DNA of 64,000 nt from Thuidium tamariscinum (Eukaryota > Streptophyta > Bryopsida > Hypnales > Thuidiaceae), in contig OX344749.2 of the NCBI GenBank assembly GCA_947034885.2, forward strand, positions 46,591,682 to 46,655,681, given 5' to 3'. A model generated the notes under the pieces. It worked only from the letters and a program-made list of their open reading frames with translations. It was not told the origin of the DNA and ran no database searches. Shown in pieces: positions 11,674 through 23,872 of this stretch. A program made the position numbers and the translations under genes. Each line of letters begins with the position of its first letter. Within the stretch, counting starts at the first letter, position 1.

Positions 11674-12485
11674 CTCCCTCCATCCCAAAATGATCTTCTT
11701 GTTGCCTTTTGTGATATGAAAATTTGTCAAATTTGGATTTTAATTCTTGTCCAAGACTAGCAAAACAACTTTAAGCAATAATTTCTCTTCCATTCATAAA
11801 ATCATCAATCAAAAAACAAAAGAAATGACTAAAAGGGTTAATCAATACTTTTTGTTTGTATTTTTTTCATCTCTTTGAGTGTTGCCTACTTGAAGGAGGT
11901 GAAGCTTTGGTAGGTGGAACATAGGTTCACACATGGTCTTAGGCCCATAGTAATCACCCACAAAATAACAACCTCAAATTCAAAATTTAAGTGCCTACCA
12001 TTAGGAGGGATTTGAGGGCTGCAAAGGGCCATTTTGGGATTGTTCCCGAAACTGGTCTGGGAATGGCTGGCCGCTGGTCAGCATTTAAAAAAAAAAAAAA
12101 AAATTGGATCCTGAAATATGAAAAAAAGTCAATTTTTTTTTTTCGAAAAAAAAAGTCGATGACGTGGCACGGTCTCGACCACGTCGGATTCCTGCAGAAC
12201 TGCGTTCCTGCGGCTGTTTTCGCGATTTCGGGCTGTGGGAACTCACAAGCTCCCAGAGCCCTCAAATCCCTTCTAATGTGGTGCTTTTTGAAAATGCCTC
12301 CAAAATTCTACTTTTCTATATTCTAAAATTACACTTTGGAAAAGGTTTTTAAAACTCAAAGTTTCAAAGATACTAAGAGTGAACCAAGCTTTGCTTACAA
12401 ATCCAAAGGGGACTTTTAAATGTTATTTTTGGCCTTAATCCATAATATTTTGTTAAACAAGAAGATCATTTTGGGATGGAGGTAG
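11674..12485. mobile_element. Stowaway-like (Tc1/mariner) element with nested foldback
   Basis: The left end CTCCCTCCATCCCAAAATGA and the right end (complement CTACCTCCATCCCAAAATGA) form an inverted repeat of about 28 bp. Both sides are flanked by TA (11672-11673 and 12486-12487). CTCCCTCC with a TA duplication is the signature of Stowaway MITEs. The 812-bp length is explained in part by the nested element at 11999-12278. Confidence 0.8.
11999..12278. mobile_element. TIR element, 'CATTAGG' family, copy 2
   Basis: This uninterrupted 280-bp copy is in the opposite orientation to 299-815. The terminal inverted repeats are CATTAGGAGGGATTTGAGGG and its near inverse. The open frames on both strands (about 110 and 92 codons) mirror those in copy 1 and come from the element's non-coding sequence. 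Confidence 0.8.
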
Positions 12486-14386
12486 TAATATTTAGTTATG
12501 GCCGAATGTTAGCATTATAAGAGCATCTCCATCACAACGCAAGACATAATTCAAATTGGGTATTTGGATGGGTCAGGTGATAGTCAATATCCCACCACTT
12601 GTAAGATAGAACTCAAGAAATGGCCGGGCATGGCTAAATTTACTAAGCAAATAGAAAAATACTGAGTTTTAGCTAGGGCTTGGAAGGAGGGTTGACTATA
12701 CTTCTGATCCCATGTGGACAATTCTAACTCCAACCTTGAGTTACAACCTAATACACTAGTTCTGATGGCAGTTTTAAGTGGTAAATTTTGGAGTAGTCAA
12801 TGTAAGCGCCTTGCAAGAAATGGACACTCAAATGATGTAAATTGTTCCTACAAAAGTCTAAAAAATAACTAAATAGTGTAATAGTTGGTGTGATTTATGG
12901 GTTAGCAGTCAACTAATCAAAAGTTAATGGTTATGGATTTTAATTAAAGTTTTATCAAATCCTAGCTCTAAGTCTTGTTTCAAGGTTTCTAAAATAATAA
13001 GATAAGTGAAGATTGGAAATTCCCTTCAAAAGTTATGAAAAGATGAAAAACAACCCCTAAAAACCTTTTAGAACTTCATCCATCATTTAAAAATAGAAAA
13101 TTTGGTTAATTTTGTCTCAAATTTTATCCTAGGACTCCTAATGATCTCTAGGCTTGGATTTTATTTTATTTTTTATGTTGGGCTATTTTTAGAAAAGTTC
13201 ATCCAAATAAGTATCAAACTTCATTCACCAATATCTCACTCAAAAATGAATGATTTTTCAAATGGAAAATGGTTTTAGTATCCTCTTAGATTCTCTAAAC
13301 ATTTACTTAATGGAATATTTTTGGATTCTTTTCAAAAATTCAAATTGAAGGTTGTGTATTCTAATCTAATGATAGTTTTGGATAATTTTAGGGGTTAAAA
13401 AAATTAAGAGATTTAATAAAGTGATGCTAATAATCCTAATCTAAATCCTAAGTTAATTCTAACAGCTTGGGTGATCCAATATTGGTTGTGCTATGACTAG
13501 AATCAATAAAATTAGCAAAAATTAATGGAAATCAAACAAGGCTAACGTAGTAACGTACTTCTTGTGTATAAATCTCCATGGTACTGTCATTGAAAATCAT
13601 CATGTACACGTTCTCTCCGTAAATCTCTCCATCAATCTCCCCGTCCATTGACTAATTCATTGCAAATTTGAATTTCGAATAATTGCATTGAAATTTGTAC
13701 TTTTGTTCTTACTTCAATTCCACTAATAGTTATGGAATTTTGACTATTATGCATATTTTTGATAATTCCTAATTCCTTAGTAATTATTGAAATATTGCAA
13801 AATAATTTAATTTTCTAAATCTAGTGTAATCTAATTAATTTATGAAAATTTTGTTAATTCTAAATAATTCGTTGGCATTTTTGTCTTGTTCCTTTTGGCT
13901 TATTAGTCTTAATAAAATAAAACATGAGAATAAAAAACCCTAATCAAATCTAAAAAAATCTTAATTGTTTGTTAATTTCCAAATAATCTCAACGAAATTA
14001 GTTGGCAATTTCGTTTTGTTTTATTTGGCTTATTAGGCCTAATAGGACAAAGCTCACAATAGTTCAAAGTCCTTAATTCCCTTTAGAATCAAATTAATGA
14101 CTAACCAACAATTTAGTGAATAGTTTAAAGAACAAAATCTAACACCTTGGTCCTACCAATGGATTATTTTATTCTTTTTCTACCCACCTTTCCTCACCAA
14201 GATGTTTGAGTGTCTCACAAATGTTACAATTCATTTGGTGGCATTTGGAGTTGGTTTGAGTTGCACTTTAAGAGAAAGAACTTGATTTTGAAGAGAATCA
14301 TGTCTTTTTGAGTGATGAAAATGTAAAGGTATGATCAATCAAATTTTAATTGTGAGAACATGAATTGGAAAAGAGTTTGTGGTTAA

Positions 14387-15109
14387 CCCCTTAACGCCTG
14401 AGGCGCCATTTTTTGGCTTTTGGATGATTGTGGAGGAGCAGAAGAAGAGCGGAACAATAGTTTTCTCATTCACTTTTTTTTATTGACCTTTCACGTTGAG
14501 TTGTAAAGAATCTCCAATTGAGTTTTTAGTCTAACTACTATTTGTTTTCATGTAGTTGAGAAGTAATTAGAGAAAACGGATGGCAAAATTTGCCATTTTA
14601 GTGTATTTTGAGAAATTGACTGAATCTGAAATTTCTCCTTGAAAATGACATTTTTTGAGTTTGAGCCCAACTAATGAAATGAAGGTCCTACTCTCTAGTT
14701 TCTACTCCAATTGAAATTTTGGAAAAATTTGTAAAATTGAATATTTTATTGCATCTTGAACTTTGGCTGCAATTTTAATGTCCATTGCATCCTATTTACA
14801 GAAGTACACAGAAATTGAGTTTCCATCATGATGTTAGTCACTATAATTTACACACACGGTGAAATTTTCAGATTGTTTGAGATAATTTTCTATTTGATAT
14901 GATTTTTTCTTCAGTTTTTCTTCAAAAATTCACATAAAAGTCATTTTTTCTCAAAAAAATCTAATTTTTGTGTGGATAGAAGACATGTACTTTCATCTCT
15001 AAAAAATAAAATAAAAAAGTTTTAAACATATATGCTTCCAAAACAGTAACAAACTAAGTGACGAGTAGAGAGGCTTCAGACCAATGGTGATAGGTCCGTC
15101 CTTTAAGAG
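14387..15109. mobile_element. TTAA-flanked element, family A, copy 1 (723 bp)
   Basis: TTAA at 14383-14386 and 15110-15113 bounds the element. The ends are CCCCTTAACG and, in complement, CTCTTAAAGG. The interior matches 19216-19955 along its length at high similarity and has no coding frame. Confidence 0.75.
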
Positions 15110-15129
15110 TTAATGTACCTACCAATTGT

Positions 15130-15563
15130 TTTGCACCTCCTATTTTAATAATTAAGCTTTTGGTTTCCAAATTCAAGTACTGAACTTCCAACTTCGAACT
15201 CGATACCTACCCGCAAACTAAAATTCCTCATAACTGTTGACTCGTGAATCCAAATGGAATGATCCAAAGCTTCCCATGTCTGTAAAAACCTAAAGAATCA
15301 ATTTGAAATTTTACTTTTGAATAAAAAGTTATTTTTAAAAAAAAATTCAGCTGCCCGGGCTGCCCTCACTTCAAACAAAATGACATATCATGCCATAACT
15401 TCTTAACCGTGTAGTCAAAAGTTACGAAAACTGTTGGACCTTGAAGCTACTCCTCGGACACATGTTGTGAGAAAATTTTGAAGAAAAAAAATAAAAACTC
15501 CATTCATAGTGAGTTGCCCAAAAAATTTATAATGCCAAAAAACATAGCTTAGGCATTTAGGGG
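15130..15563 (-). mobile_element. TTAA-flanked element, family B, 5'-truncated copy (inverted)
   Basis: Read in complement it begins at TTAA (15564-15567) with CCCCTAAATGCC and follows the left half of family B, including the phrases for 'ACAACATGTG' and 'TGAGTCAA..GTTATGA'. The other half is missing, lost next to the family A copy. Confidence 0.6.
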
Positions 15564-15699
15564 TTAACCAAAAGTCATTTTGAAAATTGTCGTTCTTTAG
15601 TCCAAAGTTGAATTTTTACGCAAGAAAGAGATCTTGATCAAATTCAATCTTTGATTTTTCAAAAGATATTTCCAAAATCACTTCTAATTAACTGCAATT

Positions 15700-16360
15700 A
15701 ATGCTAAAAAAAAATCAAATGTAGAGCTGGCCCCTTCTATCTTTTAGGGAACAACTCAAAACAAAAAAATCATCTACATTATTGTCTTCAAAAGACCCCA
15801 ATTAGTTTAAAGGAGCTTTTACCCCTCATTCCTAAACCATTCTTAAGCGCAAATTTGAATTACGGTGACTTCAAATAAAAGTTAAAAATTTAACTTTTGG
15901 AGTTTTCACTTTTTGATGCATCTGTTAGGACAAGATCGTTAGGAATGTCTGTGAGAGCAAGAAATGTCTCCTCATTCGCTCCAATCAAACACTATTAGCT
16001 TTTGATACGCTAATCAACTCACCTCCGAGTTGTAAATTCTCGTGAAATTCAATGTTGATGTTGGTATAGGTAGTTAAAAATGTTAGAATGTTTCCAAATT
16101 TAACCGGGTGCTTATTTAGCACACAAAAACCTTAATTTAATTTTTAGTGAGATTTTTTTGCAACATATGTAATTTCTAGGAATTTACGAATATGTTTGTT
16201 CGAGATTGACTTCTTATGGAGTCAACGTGATATTTCGAAAAAATCCAAAATAAATTAGATGATATCTAAGAAACTCATAGATTCTAAGTATAAAATCCAC
16301 GCTCACTTGAACTTGTCTAATTTTAGTAATTTGGAATTTCACTTGCCCAAAGGACAAATT
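15700..16360 (+). repeat. Dispersed repeat family H, copy 1
   Basis: This is collinear with 62950-63480. Shared anchors are 'AATTAGTYTAAAGGA', 'GCTTATTTAG', 'TAATTTTTAGTGRGATTTT' and 'TTGACTTCYYATGGAGTCA'. It is non-coding. The copies are well diverged, and the type of element is unknown. Confidence 0.55.
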
Positions 16361-17367
16361 AATTCCCAATATCCGAGAATCTCAGACAATTGGCTCTTAT
16401 GTGACGTTCTTGGCATGATTCTACTCTAGAAACACCTCTTTGTATACTCTAATTGCTAGTTCTTCCATCTTCGTTGTTCTATTATTTCAAATCTCAAAGT
16501 TACTTGATTTTTTACCTTTAAACCTAATTCCTATCAAAATTGGATTTAGACTTTTATAGACTCTTTAGACCTAAAATAGACTTTGTTGGCTTAGCCTATA
16601 TGTCATATGCATCCTCAAAGGGTTGATTTGGCATAGATAGACACTAGGACTATCTAATTCTCATATTTTCACATCTCTTGAAATTATTAACTAAACCATT
16701 CAAACTCACTACTAGGACTTAGAATTTGGGAAAACATTAGATTTTATGCTTTTCCAGCCTCTAAGATTATTCCTCACTATTTTGATAGGGCTGCTACCAA
16801 AACCCTCCTGAACATTCTTTTTATATGTTTTTTCATATGAAATAGATTAAAATCTATAAAAGATTTGCAAAAAATAAATCCAAAGTTCCAAGTGCCATCT
16901 TGAAGGCTCACACCCCAATATCGAGGTGTAGACCCCTACTGACCATCCAATTTCAATTTTTTTAATAAATAAAATGCTTAGTAGCAATTTCATAGAAAAT
17001 GAGACATTTTTGTCCCAAAAAAAATGAAAAATGAAATCCATATATCCTACATGGGTTGGGGTACCTCCCTCTACCCCATGGGGATATAAGGAGCCTTATT
17101 CAATTGCAAATTCAAATTATTTTGAGATCTCCTCAAGCTAGGACAGTGACACCTCAAAGAATCCAAAACCCAATGTTTTTGGATTCAAATTTATGGTAAA
17201 ATAAACTAGAAAATTTGAAAAAAAATATATAAATCTCTCATAGAAGATTGCTTATACAATTCAGTAGTGGGGCATATGACTATCATCCGGCCTTGTTAGA
17301 GTTGGAGAGCCTTGCAAAGTGCCTAATTTTGAGTCAAATTCTAAGCCATGTAGTGGAGATGGTCTAA

Positions 17368-18186
17368 ATCCAACCATTCCCTAGCTCATTAACCAAAAAG
17401 TTAACAGTCTATTTAACTCCACAACTTGCTTCACAAAATGAATTTCCTTTATATATATATCCATATTAAAGAAATTTGGTACTGCTATTATAGCATTGTC
17501 AATTTGACCTTAAATGCACCTAATTTCTTTTAATTGGCTTCAACCAATATGATTGATAGACTAATAATGTAAAAGAAAAATCTTTCTAATAATTAGCTCA
17601 GCAAATTAAATTCCAACTTAAACCTCTACTTCAAACAAATTTTTTATAGACTAAGGGAGAAACACCCATTTCCGTCCCTGTACCTATTCCAGGTCCCTAG
17701 AGTGTCACTAAATCTGTCCATGAGCGTCCATTATAGTGTCTGACAAGTGTTTAACTCTAATTTGTTGACATAGTTGTAAGACACATGTATAACTTTCATT
17801 CACTGACAACTGATTTCAGTAGAGTTCAGTTTAGGGTACACCTATAGGACGGTTTCAGTGGTCTAGGGAGCCAACTCTTTGAAAATTTGTAGAAATTACA
17901 TACTGATTCCAAAAAATTTATTTATTTTTGAATATTCATGATTTTCTCTCGCTAATACTAGGAAAATATCATTTTAAGAAAAAGATGCCTCCAATCATGC
18001 TGAATTCCTTATTTGGACGATTTTGGGTGTTTCCACTATATTAAACATCATTTAATCAATATTGAATCATATTTCACCAATACAGACCATTAGACACAAC
18101 TTATATTAAGTTTTATAATTTCCAGTTTGATGAAGTAAGAACCAATCGCTGGCACAATCAAATTTCCTCTCCCAGTCTATTTGACT
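17368..18186. other. Intergenic; possible small TIR element at 17692-17872
   Basis: GGTCCCTAGAGTGTCACT at 17692 and, in complement, GGCTCCCTAGACCACTGA at 17872 look like imperfect inverted ends about 180 bp apart. I cannot define a target duplication. No gene is visible. Confidence 0.3.
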
Positions 18187-18190
18187 TTAA

Positions 18191-19123
18191 CCCCTCAAGG
18201 ACCAAACTGAGTTTTTTGGCAACATAGTAATTCTCAACAATTCACTATCAATGGAGTTTTTATTTTTCTTCTTTGAATTTTTCACACAACATGTTTCCAA
18301 GGAGTACCTTTAAGGCCCAATAATTTTCATAACTTTTGATTGCATGGTTAAAAAGCTATCGCATGATATGTGATTTTTGAGCCCGGGCAAGTCAAAAAAT
18401 CTTTTGTAAATTTTATTTTTTAAAAATAAAATTTAGAAATTTGTTTATTAGATTTTTATCTAAGTAGAAAGCTTTGAATCATTCCATTCTAATCAATGAG
18501 TCAAAAGTTATGAAGAATTTTAGTTTGTAGTAGTTTGTAGGTAGTTATAGAATCTCTACTCTAAAAAACAGTTTGAAATTCTTTATTTAATTCAATTTTT
18601 AATATTTTTGAAAAAAAATTGAAACGTCGTGTGAGAATAGTTTATAAAAATATTACGACTAATGGGATTGTCATTTTTTATTTCCTTTAAATAAATTGTT
18701 AACAACTTTGTATTTTGAAGCATTTTCTACTTCTTTTTAGTTATCATTTTTTTCATATATGTTGTATAATTCCAAATGATTTGAAATTTTTTGAGCATAT
18801 AACCAACTTGCATTAAAAAATGAATCCAAAGAATAACCACCATTTTGAACATTTTTTCATAAAAATGTGACCTTGTGAAGTGGAGCTGCCCTGGTTTTTG
18901 CAAGGATAGAAAAAGAATTTTTGTCAATTCAAATTTTAATATCTTGCAATTTTTAAGTTTAGAAATTTATGAAATTTTTTCCACATATTTTGAAACCACT
19001 TTACTACAAGATCCTATAGTTACATGTGCCAGAATGTGGTTTTTTTCTAAAATTTTGCACTTGTATTTGAAATCATAACTTTGGAGTTTTTTTGGTGAAA
19101 ATATAGTCAAAAACCTTTAGGGG
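18191..19123 (+). mobile_element. TTAA-flanked element, family B, copy 1 (933 bp)
   Basis: TTAA at 18187-18190 and 19124-19127 bounds the element. The ends are CCCCTCAAGG and, in complement, CCCCTAAAGG. The interior is collinear with 58613-59558. Short open frames on both strands are not conserved between copies. Confidence 0.8.
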
Positions 19124-19215
19124 TTAAACATCAATCACTAGTAACTAGAAATACATTAGTTGATCATTATCTCAATTACACAAGAAAAATATTATGACAA
19201 GAATGTAATCTTTAA

Positions 19216-19955
19216 CTTTGGAGTGCTGCTGGCGCCAATTTTTGGCGTTTGGCCGACTTCGAAGGGTCTGAAGAAGACCTAAACAAGACTTGAACAATAG
19301 TTTTTTCATTCCCTTTTTTTTAATGATCTTTCATGTTGAGTTGTAAAGAATCTCCAATTGAGTTTTTAGTCTAATTAATGTTTGTTTTCATGTAGTTGAG
19401 AAGTAATTAGAGAAAATAGATGGCAAAATTTGTCATCTTAGTGTATTTTGAGAAATTGAGTAAATCTAAAATTTCTCCTTGAAAATGACATTTTTTGAAT
19501 TTGATCCCAACTAATGAAATGAAGGCCCTCCACATTAGTTTCTACTTTAATTAGAATTTTGAAAAAAAATCGTAAAATTGAATATTTTATTGCATTTTGA
19601 ACTTTCAACTGTATTTTTAATGTCTATTGCATTCTATATATACAAGTACATGGAAATTGAGTTTACACATGATGTTTGTCACTATAATGTACACACATCC
19701 TGAAATTTTCAGATTTTTTGAGATAATTTTCTAATTGATATGATTTTTTCTTCACTTTCTCTTCAAAAACTCTCAGAAAAATCAATTTTCTTCAAAAGAA
19801 TCTAAATTTTTTTGAGAAGCAGAGAAGACAAGTACTTCTACTTCCAAAAAATAAAAAAATAAAAATTTCATACATATTTACTTCCAAAATGGTAACAAAT
19901 TGAGTGACAGGCGAGGAGGCTTTAAACCAATGGTTATAGGTCTGTCCTTTAAGGA
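19216..19955 (+). mobile_element. TTAA-flanked element, family A, copy 2 (740 bp)
   Basis: TTAA at 19212-19215 and 19956-19959 bounds a sequence closely matching 14387-15109. The left end is decayed (CTTTGGAG) and the right end in complement is TCCTTAAAGG. It lies about 90 bp from family B copy 1. Confidence 0.7.
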
Positions 19956-19959
19956 TTAA

Positions 19960-21287
19960 CTACCATAAAAATATCATTGAAGCATGGATTTAATACATGC
20001 TTTTGAGGGGATAAGGTAGTATATAGGAACAAGTAGGAAGTTAATCTTTCTTTCTACCTTGCTTTATGCATGAAGAAGACTTCAAGACAATGTATAGTGT
20101 ATAGTGGCGAAGATTGAAGAACATAAGTTTACAAGTTTAAGGATTTTTGGTCTAAAAAACCTACTTAAACTAGTAGAGAACTTACCCGGTTCTATTTTGG
20201 TCGCATTGATTATCAACAAATTTTTGTTGGTTAATAGAAATCTGTTGATTATCAACGCGACCAAAATAACAAAATTGGATAGATTTTCTACTATTATTAT
20301 AGAAGAAATGGGGTTATATCAATTTATTGTTTGGATTTATAAATAAATAGATTTGTAAGCATGGAATTTTAAAAAAGAATTGACTAGTATATAGTTTTTT
20401 TCTTTGATCACTTTATATTACAAGCAAATTAGAGAAAATAAAATGTCTCTAGTGCATTTGGAATTTTATAAGTATGAACCTAACATCATATACCTTCATG
20501 AATGCTTGAACTTTGCATTTTTGAGTAGAGAAAATATATATAATCCAAGAGGTTCAATGTCTACTCAATCTATAAGGCAAAGCCCCCAAAACTTGTTTTC
20601 TTCACTTCTAACATTACAATCTTTCAATCCACTAGGTAAAATGTGCTTAATTTTTTTTCACACATTGCCTTACTTGTTTTATATACATTTGTACAATTGG
20701 AATTTTTTCTAAAAAGGTTTTTAATTTTTTAATTCAAGCAACACATTGAAAATTGGCAACTTGGGGCTTTCCCTTTGCTAAAATACTCTCCATTTGTTCT
20801 TTAGCGGTAAACTATCTTCTCGGAAGATGTCACGCTTGTAATGATACATCCCTCTTTTTTTTGTTGCAATTATCCTTGTCCCTCTTTGGAAAAATCCAAA
20901 ATCATTATTCCTTATTCTCCATCCAACGCCATTGATCTCCAATATGAAAAATATATAATCACTGTTGATTGCCATCATAAGACGTAATCTTAGCCAACAC
21001 TACATATGGGAAATCAATATGGATACAAATAAGAATTATACATGCCAAACTTATGGTAATACATACAAAATGTATATGGAAATAACATATATCCCATGTA
21101 GATTGCTAGCCTAGTTGCTTTTCAAAAATACAAGATGGGGGGATAACCAAATTCAATGGGGTAATTAAATAAGAATTATAATTGAAAACCTTTCATCTAT
21201 GACTTACCCATTTAAAAGATAGGATGACAAATGCACTTCATTATGTACAAAACTGACCTTTTTGTAGGGTACCACCTATTGTAGGAT
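19960..21287. other. Intergenic; no gene recognised
   Basis: Apart from the hairpin at 20192-20268, this is A+T-rich sequence. The 102-codon frame at 20404-20712 and the others here lack any recognisable family or bias. Confidence 0.5.
20192..20268. repeat. Palindromic hairpin, about 30-bp arms
   Basis: ATTTTGGTCGCATTGATTAT on the left pairs with the complement ATTTTGGTCGCGTTGATAAT on the right around a short loop. It is probably a small foldback element or MITE remnant. Confidence 0.7.
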
Positions 21288-21400
21288 ATCAATTTTTTTT
21301 AATATATTTTAAATACATTTTTTTTACAAGCTATCAATTCTTTTTTTATAAATTTTAAATACACTTTTTTTTTTACAAGATATTAATTTTTTAAGTAGCA
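21288..21400. repeat. Degenerate A+T-rich tandem repeat (about 45-49 bp, 2.3 copies)
   Basis: Units of the form 'ATCAATT(T)n..TTTTAAATACA(T)nACAAG' repeat from about 21288. Confidence 0.5.
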
Positions 21401-21590
21401 ATATCGTATAGGCAAGCACTTTGTATACAATGACAATAAGACAATGACAATGAACCCAAAAGTGTCATTTCACTTGTCTCATTAGTTTTCCTCCCTCTCT
21501 CAAGAAAGTCATGGACCCTCGATTGATTGATTTTAAAATGCTTCCCTCCAAAATGGAAGTGGGTGAGGTGTAAATAATTGAAATTTTAGA

Positions 21591-21620
21591 GCCCATTGTG
21601 ACAGTTTGATCACAATGGGC
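21591..21620. repeat. Perfect 11-bp inverted repeat
   Basis: GCCCATTGTGA and TCACAATGGGC are separated by 8 nt. This is a small hairpin of unknown meaning. Confidence 0.6.
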
Positions 21621-22309
21621 AATGGGCTTGAAAGAGGACGTATGACATGTACACAACAGACATAAAATGCAAGGGCAGTACAAAGCTAAATGATAAGCAT
21701 TCAAGGACATGAAAAGCAGGCATTGTACCCAAATGTTAGTTGGTTTCCCAATCATACTGGAAGTTCAAATGCTGCTTCTCTTGGAAGAGAAAAACAATGA
21801 AACAGCAGAACAGGAATGTTTACTTTAATTATTTGGAATGAAATGACGCAACCCAATGTCACACATATTACATATGATGTTCGTAAGGGACGGAGAGGCC
21901 ACTTGAAATGTGTGAGTCAGGTGGTGGCTGATGATGTTCGATGCCATTCCAATGTTCCTCATCATTCCAAGTTGGCAGAGGACAACAAAGGATTGACAGA
22001 AGTGAAAACAAAAAATGCCCTCCAATTCCTTGTCATTATTGAGATATTGGAGGAGCCTTTGCTAGGGAACAAAAGAATGTATGCCATGTGGATGAAATGC
22101 ATTAATGTGTGCCCGTCGAGACCTAGCTTTTTCCAACCTTAAAGGGAAATAACTTAAGAAGATCCATCGTGCGAGTTCCTCATTCCTACACAACTGAAAG
22201 CGGATCCAATGACAAGGTGAACGTACTTGGGAATTTGAGAACCTTGTTTTGGGACATGCAGCGTAGATTGCAATCCCACTCTAAGGTAGTGTGCTCTTAT
22301 GGCGAACCT
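21621..22309. other. Intergenic; unrecognised open frame at 21816-22142
   Basis: A 108-codon plus-strand frame (21816-22142) and an overlapping minus-strand frame have no recognisable motif. I see no exon structure and treat the stretch as non-genic. Confidence 0.4.
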
Positions 22310-22545
22310 TTTAAGAGCTGATTGCAATTTGGGGGAAGCTACACTCATTGAAACAACTTCCAGGTAATTTTTTGATAGGAAGGTAAATGGAATTGGCATC
22401 CAATCCAAGTTGTTTCATATTTTTTGGATTTTTGTGGAATTAGTTACAAATTTTTGAAGTTGAAATGCAATGGTTTCTTAAAGGAACCCCTTGATGAAAT
22501 GTACACTATTTGTACATTGAAGAAAGCAAAGTGTAATTCCATATT
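22310..22545 (+). repeat. Dispersed repeat family D, copy 1
   Basis: Shared phrases with the other copies include 'AAGTTGTTTCATATTTTTTG' and 'GGAATTAGTTA'. It is collinear with 27945-28225 and inverted relative to 23057-23345. It is non-coding. Confidence 0.6.
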
Positions 22546-22796
22546 AGAGGTTGCTTTTAGAGCCAAGTTGCTTTCAGAGCTACTTACTTTATTTTTGAAT
22601 GTGCATTCACAAAAATCATGAAGTGAGAATTGTTTAGAATTTTTTAATGATGAAGTCATGAAATTTATTTTAGTAGGGCAAATTGGATGGGTAGGGATTT
22701 TCTTGTAGTGGTATAGGTATTTGTGCAAAAATGGTTATTCTAGTGCAATCAAAACTACTGCAAATTGAGCATTTTATGAACTTCAAGTGCATCATT

Positions 22797-22982
22797 CACT
22801 AGAAGAAAATTGCGTTAGAAATTAACAAAATGCGTGGGCTGAAATTTGTTGAGTTCCACGTTTCTACTGCAAAAATTTGCGTTGGAATGCATTTCAACGC
22901 AGATTTTTGCACTAGAAACGTGGAACTCAACAAATTTCAGCCCATGCGTTTTGTTGATTTCTAACGTAGTTTTCTTTTAGTG
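22797..22982. mobile_element. CACTA-type MITE, near-perfect hairpin (186 bp)
   Basis: It begins CACTAGAAGAAAATTGCG and ends with the inverse. The flanks carry a 3-bp duplication ATT (22794-22796 and 22983-22985). The two arms of about 85 bp pair almost completely, with only a tiny loop around GAATGCATT. It is non-coding and a different family from 565-780. Confidence 0.9.
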
Positions 22983-23056
22983 ATTGATGCAAATTGATGA
23001 ACTGTAGTGAGCAATTACAACTCAATAGGGACTAAGGTAGGAGGTTTTAAAAGCAA

Positions 23057-23345
23057 GCAAGCTCTAAAATGGTGAACCTCCTTAAATTTACAAAATTTGT
23101 ACATGTTGCTCATTTATAGCCTTCAACAATGTACAATTTTTTTTTTACATTTAAAACTAAGTGCTCCATTTTAGAGCCCTATGCCACCTCAACTTCAAAA
23201 TTTTGTGACTAATTCTACAAAACTCCAAAAAATATGAAACAACTTGAGTTGGATGTTGATTCTACTTGTCTATTGAGGAAAATCTACCAAAAAATATTTC
23301 AAGATGTTTCACCTCCCCAAAATTCAATTCCAACCCTTAAATGCT
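23057..23345 (-). repeat. Dispersed repeat family D, copy 2 (inverted)
   Basis: The complement of this stretch follows copy 3 (27945-28225) from 'GAATTTTGGGGAGGT' through 'GTTTCATATTTTTTGGAG' to 'GGCTCTAAAATGG'. A second CTCTAAAATGG lies inverted at 23062, so the distal part forms a small inverted repeat. The frame at 23234-23416 belongs to this repeat. Confidence 0.65.
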
Positions 23346-23467
23346 TCATTGAGAGACCTCCTACCTTAGGACAAATTTGCAAACTTATAAAAAAATCAAA
23401 ATTCCACCGTTGTTGATTGGTGTGCTTCACCACCCAATCCTTGACTCCACATGGAAGTCGGCCCTTA

Positions 23468-23869
23468 GAGCATCCCCACGGGCTGCGTACAGAAGAGGCA
23501 CAGCCAAGGGATACTTGCTGAGCCTTTCAAGAAGGCCGGGCCCAGGCAAATGAATTTCCCCCACCCCAACACTCCAAACGAGCATGAAGAACAATCAATT
23601 CCGGATTTCGAGGCACTTTACCGTGGATTCCAAGAAAACAAGATGTTAGTCAATGGTAAAACATCTCAAAAATAGGAATTAAATTTAAAGAAAGGCACAC
23701 CGAGCCCAACCAAATTTTCTCCATTTGGCCATGCCATCCTTAAATTTTGGCCAAGCCCTTTCTTTTTGCTTGGTTGTGCCTCCCATGAGACAATTTATTT
23801 GCCCAGACTTAGCCATTCCCCGAGTTAGCCCACTGCCTCAGTCACTCTTTGAGGCCCGTGGGGATGCTC
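23468..23869. mobile_element. PIF/Harbinger-type MITE (402 bp)
   Basis: The terminal inverted repeats are GAGCATCCCCACGGGC, perfect over 16 bp, with TTA directly duplicated at 23465-23467 and 23870-23872. This is a textbook Tourist-like arrangement. The 125-codon frame at 23725-24102 overlaps its right end and is not a gene. Confidence 0.9.
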
Positions 23870-23872
23870 TTA

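Larger units (their letters stand above)
12521..17364. mobile_element. Large non-autonomous PIF/Harbinger-like element
   Basis: The left end GAGCATCTCCATCACAACGC and the right end (complement GACCATCTCCACTACATGGC) are inverted, and the similarity extends inward through a GATAGTCA..CCCAC block on both sides. A TAA triplet directly flanks both ends (12518-12520 and 17365-17367), the duplication typical of PIF/Harbinger. At 4844 bp it has no recognisable transposase or DDE frame. It carries two TTAA-type insertions (14387-15109 and the fragment ending at 15563) and a copy of family H. Part of its length therefore comes from later insertions. Confidence 0.6.

Noticed and set aside
11991..12326. 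111- and 92-codon frames on both strands
   Set aside because: They are the translation of the CATTAGG element and recur in its other copy at 312-587 with different breaks.
18187..19127. PIF/Harbinger assignment (TTA or TAA duplication) for the TTAA families
   Set aside because: Using TTA or TAA leaves the inverted repeats offset by one base. TTAA gives symmetric CCCC ends in the best-preserved copies and exactly repairs the Copia frame at 58613-59558.
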